From NCBI GenBank assembly GCA_963708805.1, contig CAVPUA010000003.1:124001-188000 (forward strand): 64,000 nucleotides of DNA, in the 5' to 3' direction. Each line of letters starts with the position of its first letter. Position 1 is the stretch's first letter. The notes beneath the pieces are model-generated. The model saw nothing but the letters and a program-made list of their open reading frames with translations. It made no database searches and had not been told where the DNA came from. Below are positions 55,587-62,601 of the stretch, in pieces. The stretch is from CAVPUA01 sp963708805. Its GTDB lineage: Bacteria > Actinomycetota > Actinomycetes > Mycobacteriales > Jatrophihabitantaceae. The position numbers and the translations under genes were made by a program.

Positions 55587-55650
55587 GATTGGCGCGTTCG
55601 GGTGCGATTGGCGCGTTATATCGCGCCAATCGACGGGCAACGCGCCAATC
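55587..55650. terminator. Nested double-repeat hairpin between ubiD and mqnP
   Basis: GATTGGCGCGTT occurs twice in direct orientation (55587, 55606) and its reverse complement twice (55622, 55639), giving arms 55587-55615 and 55622-55650 around a 6-nt loop: an 11-bp inner stem, an internal loop of about 6 x 6 and a 12-bp outer stem. A 6-nt A-run (AAAAAC) follows at 55654. It lies 10 nt past the ubiD stop. Confidence 0.55.
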
Positions 55651-55660
55651 GAGGAAAAAC

Positions 55661-57113
55661 TCAGATGCCGTAGTCGCTCCAGCGGCGGGCCACCTTGGCG
55701 GCGGTCGCCTCGTCCAGCACGCATTCGGTCGGCCACCCGCCCTCGCGCCGGTAGCCCTCGGTCGGCAGCTTGCGGGTGGCGTCCACGCCCAGCTTGCCGC
55801 CGAAGAACTGCTCGTACGACGCGTGGTCGAGATGATCGACCGGGCCGACGGTGTGCTGGACGTCGTGGGCGTAGTCGACGTTGCCGAACGCCCGCCAGGC
55901 GACCTCGGCGTAGTCGTGGACGTCGCAGTCGGCATCGACCACCACGATCAGCTTCGACAGCGACAGCAGTCCGGCGCCCCAGATGGCGTTCATGACCTTC
56001 TGGGCGTGCTTGGGGAATCTCTTGTCGATCGAGACGATGCAGCAGTTGTGGAAGACGCCCGCCTCGGGCAGGTCGTAGTCGACGATCTCGGGAACGGTCA
56101 GCTTGATCAACGGCAGGAAGATCCGTTCGGTCGCCTTGCCCATCGGGCCGTCCTCCTGGGGCGGACGTCCGACGATGATCGACTGGTAGATCGCGTCCGA
56201 GCGCATGGTCATCGTCTCGACCCGCAGGAACGGGAACGGCTCGATCGGCGTGTAGAAGCCGGTGTGGTCGCCGAACGGTCCCTCGGGCAACCGCTCCCCC
56301 GGCTCGACCCACCCTTCCAGCACGACCTGGGCCGCGGCCGGCACCTGCAGCGGCACCGAGACGCAGTCGACCAGATCGACGCGGTTCTGGTTGAGGAATC
56401 CCGCGAACAGGTACTCGTCGATCTCGGCCGGCAACGGAGCGGACGCGGCGTAGGTGACCGCCGGCGGGCAGCCGAACGCGATCGCCACCGGCAAGCGCTC
56501 ACCGCGGCGCTCGGCGATCGCGGCGTGCGACGTCGAGTCCTTGTGGATCTGCCAGTGCAGCGACACCGTCCGCGAGTCCTGCTGCTGCAGGCGATACATG
56601 CCGAGGTTGCGGGCACCGGTCGACCGGGTCCTTGGTGTGGGTCAGGCCCAGGTTCAGGAACACCCCGCCGTCCGCCGGCCAGGCCTTGATGCCGGGCAGG
56701 ATGTCGAGGTCGACCTCGGAGCCGCGCAGGATCACGTCATGGCAGGGAGCGTCGCGCACCTGCCGAGGCGGCGCCGCGCGCAACTGGCCGACCTTGCTCA
56801 GGGCGTCGCGCAGCCCCCCGACGCCCCGCGGCAACTCCGGCTTGAGCAGTTCGCCGATCCGCTGACCGACCTCGTCCAGCGACGAGACGCCCAGGGCGCG
56901 GGCCATTCGCCGAGGAGTGCCGAAGACGTTGATCGCCAGGGGCAGCCGCCCGCGGGTGGGGTTCTCGAACAACAGGGCCGGACCGCCGGCCCGGACGACC
57001 CGCTCGACGATGCCGGTGACCTCGAGCTGCGGATCGACCGGAACACGCACCCGCGACAGGTCGCCGTCCTTCTCGAGGGCGGTCAGGAACTCCTGCAGAT
57101 CGTCGAAGGCCAC
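55661..57113 (-). CDS. UbiD-family menaquinone decarboxylase, one frameshift
   Basis: prFMN-dependent decarboxylase of the futalosine route. MAFDDLQEFLTALEKDGDLS, ALLFENPTRGRLPLAINVFG, DILPGIKAWPADGGVFLNLG, GPFGDHTGFYTPIEPFPFLR, and PEAGVFHNCCIVSIDKRFPK are UbiD landmarks. The frame changes near 56618 (TKDPVDRCPQ should read TKDPVTGARNLG) from one inserted G. Corrected length is about 483 residues, typical. First gene of a minus-strand group with mqnP and ubiX, though a strong hairpin separates it from mqnP. Confidence 0.88.
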
Positions 57114-57157
57114 CTCACCAGTATCCCGACCCGTGCGGCCTAACAGGAACCACTCGT

Positions 57158-59551
57158 ATGCTGAGCGACATGCTCTTCGGAAGCGGCCTCATCGTGATCA
57201 TCGCCGTCGGCGTGTTCATCTGGGCCGCCGTCGACGCGTTCACCGCCGATCCGGAGAAGATCCGGGGCCTGCCGAAGGCCGTCTGGCTGCTGATCATCCT
57301 GTTCACGTCGGTGTTCCTGATCGGCGCGATCGCGTGGTTCCTGTTCGGCCGCCCGCGCTCGACGGCGATGAGCCGGGTCGCCCGCGGCGGCAGCTGGGGA
57401 GCCACCAAGTCCGCCCCGCAGCGCCGCGCCGCCCCGATGGCACCCGATGACGACCCTGAGTTCTTGATGCGGTTGCGTGACCAGCTGCGCAACAAGCCGG
57501 ACGACGACCAGACCCTGCCTAGCGTGGTCAGCCTTCTCCTCGTCGAGGACGACTCGGCGATCCGTTCCGCACTCATGCGCTCGTTGCGCGATCTCGGCCA
57601 CGGCGTCAACGCGGTGGCCACCGGCATGGCGGCGCTCTCGGCGTCGGTCGAACAGAAACCCGACGTCGTGCTGCTCGACCTCGGCTTGCCCGACGTCGAC
57701 GGGGCGGACGTGCTGTCGATGTTGCGGGCGGTCAGCGAGGTGCCGGTGATCATCGCGACCGCCCGCGACGACGAGACCGAGATCGTCCGGCTGCTCGACC
57801 TCGGCGCCGACGACTACTTGATCAAGCCGTTCACCGCCGCCCAGCTCAACGCCCGTATCAAGGCCGTGCTCCGACGCGGTGGCCGCACCGACGAAGATCC
57901 GGTGATCACGGTCGGTGGCCTGAGCGTCGACACCCGCAGCCGTGAGGTGATCGTCGACGGGCGCGAGGTCGAGCTGACCCGCAAGGAGTTCGACCTGTTG
58001 CTGGCCCTGGCCCGCCGAGCCGGCGAGGTCGTCAGCAAGCGCGACCTGCTCTCGGACGTCTGGCAGCTCGCGTGGGGCGGCTCGGACCGGACCGTCGACG
58101 TCCACCTGTCGTGGCTGCGGCGCAAGCTCGGCGAGACGGCGGCCGCACCGCGTTACCTCTACAGCGTGCGCGGAGTGGGCGTCCGCCTGGCCGCCCCGGC
58201 CGAGCGGCTGACGATGCGCCGCCGCATCCTGCTGCTCGTCATGGGCACGACGCTGCTCGTCGTGCTGGCCTTCGCCATCCCGCTCGTCTTCCTGATCCGC
58301 GACGCCGTGCCGCAGGGCGCCAAGAACAAGGCGATCTCGCAGGCGGAATCGGTCGCGGCCTTCCTGCGCAGCGGCACCCGCAGTGACACCGACATCAAGA
58401 ACTACATCGACCAGTTCACCCAGAACGGCGACCACTCGACGTCGGTCGTCCTGTCCGACGGCACCACGTTCGGGACGGTGCACCAGCCGGGATCGCCGAG
58501 CGGACGCGGTGGCCAGCCCACGGGCGACGGCACCGAACCAGCCGGTGGCTACGGCGGCGAGCCGGTCGACGGCGGCGGGGCGCAGCGGGCGCAGCTGATC
58601 AGCGTGCCCGGCGGCCAGGCGGCCGACCTGAGCGTCCTGCTGGCGGACGGGCCGGCTCAGGTATCGGTGTTCGTGTCGAACTCGGCCCTCAACTCCGGCC
58701 TGGTCGACTGGTACCTGTTGCTCACCGGCGGCAGCGTCGCGTTGTTGATCATCGGCTTGGTCGGTGGCGAGATCGTCACCCGGCGCATCGTGCGGCCACT
58801 CAGTCAGACGGCCGAGACGGCCAACCGGATCACCGCCGGCGACGTCACGGCCCGCGCCCCCGCCGAGGGCCCGCGCGAGGTGGCCGAGGTCGGCGTCGCC
58901 CTGAACCGGCTGGCCGACCGCATCGACCAGTTGATCGCGGAGGAACGCGAGACCGTCGCCGACCTCTCGCACCGGCTGCGGACGCCGCTGATGGCGCTGC
59001 GCCTGGACGCCGAGGCGCTGCGCGATCCGGTCGAGTCCGAGCGCGTCGGCGGCCACGTGAGCGCGCTCGAACGCATGCTGACGGCCGTGATCCGGGCCGC
59101 CCGCCGTCCGCAGCGCGAGGGCCGGATGCCGTCGACCGACGCCACCGCGGTGGTGGCCGAACGCGTCGACTTCTGGTCGGCGCTGACCGAGGAGCAGGCC
59201 CGGCCGAGCACGGTCACCCTGCCCACCGCGCCCCTGCTCGTCCGCGCCTCGGGCGAGGATCTGGCCGCCGCGGTCGACGCCCTGCTCGAGAACGTCATCG
59301 CGCACACGCCCGACGGCACGGCCTTCGGGGTCGACCTGACGGCCACCGAGTCGGGCGCCCGGTTGGAGATCTTCGACGACGGCCCTGGGCTGAGCGAGGA
59401 CGCTGCCGTACGCGGGCGCAGCGACCGAGGCTCGAGCGGACTCGGGCTGGACATCGCGCGACGCTGCGCCGAGGCCGGCGGGGGATCGATGACCATCGGC
59501 GCGACGGCCGGCGGCGGAGCCTCGATCATCCTGGAGTTCCGCGCTCCCTGA
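57158..59551 (+). CDS. PLDc_N-type membrane domain, OmpR response regulator and histidine kinase in one ORF
   Basis: A single 797-residue frame. Residues 1-70 are two helices (SGLIVIIAVGVFIWAAVDAF; AVWLLIILFTSVFLIGAIAW) of the PLDc_N type, usually a separate gene. Residues 123-345 are a response regulator (EDD 130-132, phospho-Asp 174, Lys 223) and winged HTH (TRKEFDLLLALARRAGEVVS). Residues 353-797 are a histidine kinase: two helices, HAMP (RRIVRPLSQTAETANRITAG), H-box SHRLRTPL (His605), N-box ENVIAHTPDG, and G-boxes FDDGPGL and SSGLGLDIARR. At both junctions an out-of-frame stop sits 1-4 nt from a natural start (TAG 57520 / GTG 57524; TGA 58209 / ATG 58214), so one indel at each would split it into three ordinary genes. 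Confidence 0.75.
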   Translation: MLSDMLFGSGLIVIIAVGVFIWAAVDAFTADPEKIRGLPKAVWLLIILFTSVFLIGAIAWFLFGRPRSTAMSRVARGGSWGATKSAPQRRAAPMAPDDDPEFLMRLRDQLRNKPDDDQTLPSVVSLLLVEDDSAIRSALMRSLRDLGHGVNAVATGMAALSASVEQKPDVVLLDLGLPDVDGADVLSMLRAVSEVPVIIATARDDETEIVRLLDLGADDYLIKPFTAAQLNARIKAVLRRGGRTDEDPVITVGGLSVDTRSREVIVDGREVELTRKEFDLLLALARRAGEVVSKRDLLSDVWQLAWGGSDRTVDVHLSWLRRKLGETAAAPRYLYSVRGVGVRLAAPAERLTMRRRILLLVMGTTLLVVLAFAIPLVFLIRDAVPQGAKNKAISQAESVAAFLRSGTRSDTDIKNYIDQFTQNGDHSTSVVLSDGTTFGTVHQPGSPSGRGGQPTGDGTEPAGGYGGEPVDGGGAQRAQLISVPGGQAADLSVLLADGPAQVSVFVSNSALNSGLVDWYLLLTGGSVALLIIGLVGGEIVTRRIVRPLSQTAETANRITAGDVTARAPAEGPREVAEVGVALNRLADRIDQLIAEERETVADLSHRLRTPLMALRLDAEALRDPVESERVGGHVSALERMLTAVIRAARRPQREGRMPSTDATAVVAERVDFWSALTEEQARPSTVTLPTAPLLVRASGEDLAAAVDALLENVIAHTPDGTAFGVDLTATESGARLEIFDDGPGLSEDAAVRGRSDRGSSGLGLDIARRCAEAGGGSMTIGATAGGGASIILEFRAP

Positions 59552-59557
59552 TCTGGT

Positions 59558-59609
59558 TGATCAACTGCGCGTTCTGGCCCCCAGGAGGGTCAGTACCTGC
59601 AGTTGATCA
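59558..59609. terminator. 11-bp perfect stem at a convergent junction
   Basis: TGATCAACTGC (59558-59568) pairs with 59599-59609 around a 30-nt loop that itself contains a CTGGCCC/GGGTCAG-like short stem. It joins the kinase stop (59551) and the orphan membrane gene stop (59607). Confidence 0.55.
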
Positions 59610-60566
59610 TTGACTCGGCGGCGCCGCGGGCGGACCGACTGTCGTCGGAGCTGGTTGCGTCGGGCGACCCGTTGGGCTGATGCGTTCAATTCGATGCGCC
59701 TCCGGCAGCAACCGGTAGAGCGCGCCACTCGTCAGGACCACGGAAAGGATCGCGACCAGGCAGGCCAGGCTCAGCAACGCCGCGCTGCCACCACGTCCAA
59801 CAAATCGACGGAAGAAGCCCGGTTGCTTGCCCGCCTCAACACGGGAGACAACGATCGCGGCGGCAATCAGTCGCAGACCCGTGTAGTTGACCAGTAACAG
59901 AAGGATGATTGCCAGCAACAAGCCGAACATTTGGTACGCGATGAAAACCGTTCCGTTCAAGCCGTAGCGCTGTTCGAAGATCGACAAGCCGTGTACGTGG
60001 CCGTATTCGACCAGACTTCGAAACGAGTCGGCGCCCTCGTAAAACGGTGGCCGCACAAGGAACCAGATATCCACGAAAGAACACAGCCCAAGAATCACTA
60101 TGGCTGCACTTTGAGCCCGGAGCCTGCGCTCGAACCGCACCTTCTTCAATCGGGCCCAGATAAGCGCCGATAGAACAAAGGTGACCGAGAAGCATCCGAA
60201 GGCTGTGACCACGGTCAGGATCTGTGGCTGATAGCGAAAGTACAGGCCCACAGCAACCAGGGTTCCAACGAGCAGTCCCACCGGAAGCAGCCAAGGATCT
60301 TCGTCTTCTTTTTCCGCGCGGTTGGTGGGTGAGCTGCGAGGCCTCGATTTCAGTTCGGCATCCCGCGAGGCCTTCTCGACAGTCACGTAGATACGCTTGT
60401 CGATTGTCGTCGAGCTCATATCTATCGAGCCGACAGCGCTCCCATCACCAACGACGACTGATCGCCCCGGGTCCTTCGAGGGAAGCAGTCGATCGACGAC
60501 CGGCCCCGCTATTCCGCCTACGGCGCATGACGTGAAAGCGACGGCAGCGTCGGTCAGTCCCCCCAT
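59607..60566 (-). CDS. Orphan multispanning membrane protein, unknown
   Basis: 319 residues, AAGGGGGACAA before the ATG. Residues 1-30 are hydrophobic-amphipathic (AAVAFTSCAVGGIAGPVVDR), then SVVVGDGSAVGSIDMSSTTI and a Thr/Lys strand, a charged linker (SPTNRAEKEDEDPW), and four or five membrane helices with large loops (LLPVGLLVGTLVAVGLYFRY; VTFVLSALIWARLKKVRFER; LSIFEQRYGLNGTVFIAYQM; LLSLACLVAILSVVLTSGAL). The end is Pro/Thr-rich. The GDGxxVGxI phrase resembles short repeats of effector-associated proteins. Its base composition is visibly AT-richer than its neighbours, suggesting horizontal acquisition. No function assigned. Confidence 0.6.
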   Translation of the reverse strand: MGGLTDAAVAFTSCAVGGIAGPVVDRLLPSKDPGRSVVVGDGSAVGSIDMSSTTIDKRIYVTVEKASRDAELKSRPRSSPTNRAEKEDEDPWLLPVGLLVGTLVAVGLYFRYQPQILTVVTAFGCFSVTFVLSALIWARLKKVRFERRLRAQSAAIVILGLCSFVDIWFLVRPPFYEGADSFRSLVEYGHVHGLSIFEQRYGLNGTVFIAYQMFGLLLAIILLLLVNYTGLRLIAAAIVVSRVEAGKQPGFFRRFVGRGGSAALLSLACLVAILSVVLTSGALYRLLPEAHRIERISPTGRPTQPAPTTVGPPAAPPSQ

Positions 60567-60794
60567 TTGTCCCCCTTGAGTCGGAATAGTAGTTTCCGCA
60601 TATTACGCGATTGATTGCGACTGGGCGATCCTCCAACGATGCGTCAGTCACGTAGTGGTTGCAGATCGCCGCCGCCCGCCATCGATTCGCACCACGACCT
60701 CGACCGAGCGCTCACCCGCCGCACATCCAGACTTGAGGTCCGCTTGACGTTGCGGTGAGGACGCCCTGATGCGCCCGGCCGCATCGTCATCGCT
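60567..60794. promoter_or_regulatory. Divergent promoter region of the orphan gene and the flavinylation operon
   Basis: The 60590-60610 stretch is AT-rich with ATATTA at 60600-60605 (TAATAT on the minus strand), a -10 candidate for the orphan gene. On the plus strand TTGACG (at about 60744) is a possible -35 for the five-gene operon, but the matching -10 is poor (CTGATG). No riboswitch seen. Confidence 0.25.
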
Positions 60795-61133
60795 ATGAAC
60801 GCGAAGAGCACAGGCAGCCACCTCGTCCGGCGGGCCATGTTCGCCGCCGGCGGCACCGCGATCGCCGGCGTCGGAGTGGCCGTGGCGACGATCACCGGGG
60901 TGACGCACACCGCCGACGCGGCCAAGTCGACGACCACCAAGAACACGTCGACCACGACCACCCAGACCGTGTCGGGGACGACGACGAGCACCAGCTCGAC
61001 ATCGTCCGCGGTGACCTCGACCTCGACGTCGGCCGCCACCACGTCGGCCGCCGCCACGCCGACCGCCGCCACGAGCACCGCCACCAGCGCCAGCCAGAGC
61101 GCGAAGAGCGACGGCGGGAGCAACGGCTCATGA
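60795..61133 (+). CDS. Ser/Thr-rich exported protein heading the ApbE operon
   Basis: 112 residues. MNAKSTGSHLVRRAMFAAGG then TAIAGVGVAVATITGVTHTA: an N-terminal hydrophobic segment with AAGG and ADA, so it is either secreted or membrane anchored. Residues 44-105 are almost only Thr, Ser and Ala, with the sequence VSGTTTS (Ser60-Thr63) resembling the SGAT-type flavinylation sequence of FMN_bind proteins. Ends SDGGSNGS. Its stop overlaps the ApbE start (ATGA), which places it in this operon. It has no FMN_bind domain by eye. Role as flavin carrier is an inference; a simple cell-surface spacer is the alternative. Confidence 0.6.
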   Translation: MNAKSTGSHLVRRAMFAAGGTAIAGVGVAVATITGVTHTADAAKSTTTKNTSTTTTQTVSGTTTSTSSTSSAVTSTSTSAATTSAAATPTAATSTATSASQSAKSDGGSNGS

Positions 61134-62044
61134 GCGCCAAGAACCACACGTTCGTGACGCGGACATGGAGCTGCACGATGCGCCTGGTCGTCGACGACGC
61201 CAGTGCGCTCAGTGCGGCGTCGACCGACCTCACCGCGCTTCTCGATCGCGTCGAGCGCGCGGCCAGCCGCTTCCGTCCCGATTCGGCGCTGTCGATCGCC
61301 AACGCCCGCGCCGGGCGGCCCTCTCCGGTGCCGGCCCTGCTGGTCGAGCTGGTCGACGCCGCGCTCATCGCCGCGGCCCAGACCGACGGCCTGGTCGACC
61401 CGACGCTCGGACGCATCATGAACCGACTCGGCTACGACCGCGACATCACGTCGGTGAGTGACACCGACCGCGAGTTCGTCGCCGTGCCCGTCACGCACAG
61501 CTGGCGGGGCGTGCACCTGCACCGCGGCGCCGGCCTGCTGACCGTCCCGTCCGGAGTCGCGCTCGACCTCGGCGCCACGGCCAAGGCGTTCACGGCCGAC
61601 CTGGCCGCGACCACATTGGCCCAGCGGTACGGCACGTCGGTGCTGGTCGAACTGGGCGGCGACGTCGCGGTCGCCGGCGACCGGCTCGGGGGCTGGTGCA
61701 TCGACGTGGCCGAGCGCGAAGGCGACGGCGGTCAGCTGATCGTGATCAAAGACGGCGGGATCGCCACGTCGAGCACCACCATCCGCCGCTGGCGCCGCAA
61801 GGACGACACCCTGCACCACATCGTCGATCCGCGGACGGGCGGCCCGGCCGACGGCGTCTGGCGCACCGCGTCGGTCTTCGCCCGCTCGGCCGTCCACGCC
61901 AACACCGCGAGCACCGCCGCCATCGTCCTGGGCGACGAGGCTCCGCACTGGCTCGAACGTCGCGGCTTGGCGGCGCGCCTCATCGGCCGCGACGGCCAGA
62001 TCGTCACGACGTCGACGTGGCCCGCCATGGCGGGTGCGCGATGA
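61130..62044 (+). CDS. apbE: FAD:protein FMN transferase (ApbE)
   Basis: 304 residues, ATG overlapping the preceding stop. ApbE links FMN to Thr or Ser in exported proteins. Signatures: VALDLGATAKAFTADLAATT (the DLGGIAKGxAxD region), VLVELGGDVAVAGDRLGGW, HHIVDPRTGGPADGVWRTAS, and VHANTASTAAIVLGDEA, in which the usual metal-binding Asp of ADALSTA is replaced by Asn. No lipobox or signal peptide is obvious, so it may act at the inner face. The stop overlaps the next ATG (ATGA). Confidence 0.88.
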   Translation: MSAKNHTFVTRTWSCTMRLVVDDASALSAASTDLTALLDRVERAASRFRPDSALSIANARAGRPSPVPALLVELVDAALIAAAQTDGLVDPTLGRIMNRLGYDRDITSVSDTDREFVAVPVTHSWRGVHLHRGAGLLTVPSGVALDLGATAKAFTADLAATTLAQRYGTSVLVELGGDVAVAGDRLGGWCIDVAEREGDGGQLIVIKDGGIATSSTTIRRWRRKDDTLHHIVDPRTGGPADGVWRTASVFARSAVHANTASTAAIVLGDEAPHWLERRGLAARLIGRDGQIVTTSTWPAMAGAR

Positions 62045-62601
62045 CGCTCTGGCTCACCGCTCGCGGAGCTGGACTGGCCGCGCTCGTCCTGATGACGCTG
62101 TCGATCACCGGCGGCGCCTTCGCGCACTCGATCAAGAAGCCGTCCACCCGGCTCGTGGTGCAGTACGTGCATCGCGCCGGAGCCTCCCTCGGTCTCGGCG
62201 TGCTGCTTCTGCACATCGTGACGATCGTGGCCGACTCCTACGCCCACGTCGGCGTCACCGGCGCCGTCGTCCCGTTCACGTCGGGCTATCGAGCCACGTG
62301 GGTCGGCCTCGGAACGATCGCGGCCTACACGTTCGTGACCGTCGCCGCGCTCGGGTTCGCCCGCGTACGCATCGCGGGCTCGGAGGTCGGCGCGGCGATC
62401 TGGCGCAAGGTGCACGGTCTCGCCTACGGCGGCTGGGCCATCGCCCTGATCCACGGCTTCATGTCGGGCACCGACAGCTCGGTGACCTGGGTCCGTGGCC
62501 TCTATCTCGTCTGCCTCGTCGCCGGGGGGGCCGCGATCGCATCCCGCCTGTCGACCCAAACGCCTTCTGTCAAACCGACTCGAGAGGTTGCCCACCGATG
62601 A
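62041..62601 (+). CDS. Ferric-reductase-like transmembrane heme protein
   Basis: 186 residues, five or six helices (LAALVLMTLSITGGAFAHSI; LVVQYVHRAGASLGLGVLLL; TWVGLGTIAAYTFVTVAALG; GGWAIALIHGFMSG). His44 and His58 lie 14 apart and His125 and His138 13 apart, the bis-heme pattern of ferric reductase/NOX transmembrane domains. No FAD/NADPH domain is fused, so reducing electrons must come from another protein, likely the NuoF-like and ferredoxin products encoded next. Coupled by ATGA at both ends. Confidence 0.85.
   Translation: MTLWLTARGAGLAALVLMTLSITGGAFAHSIKKPSTRLVVQYVHRAGASLGLGVLLLHIVTIVADSYAHVGVTGAVVPFTSGYRATWVGLGTIAAYTFVTVAALGFARVRIAGSEVGAAIWRKVHGLAYGGWAIALIHGFMSGTDSSVTWVRGLYLVCLVAGGAAIASRLSTQTPSVKPTREVAHR

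Noticed and set aside
57140..59305. 721-codon minus-strand open frame opposite the two-component locus
   Set aside because: Antisense shadow; the plus strand has intact receiver and kinase motifs.
60644..61948. 434-codon minus-strand frame opposite the Ser/Thr-rich and ApbE genes
   Set aside because: Shadow of coupled plus-strand genes. Its runs of Val come from antisense Thr/Asp codons.
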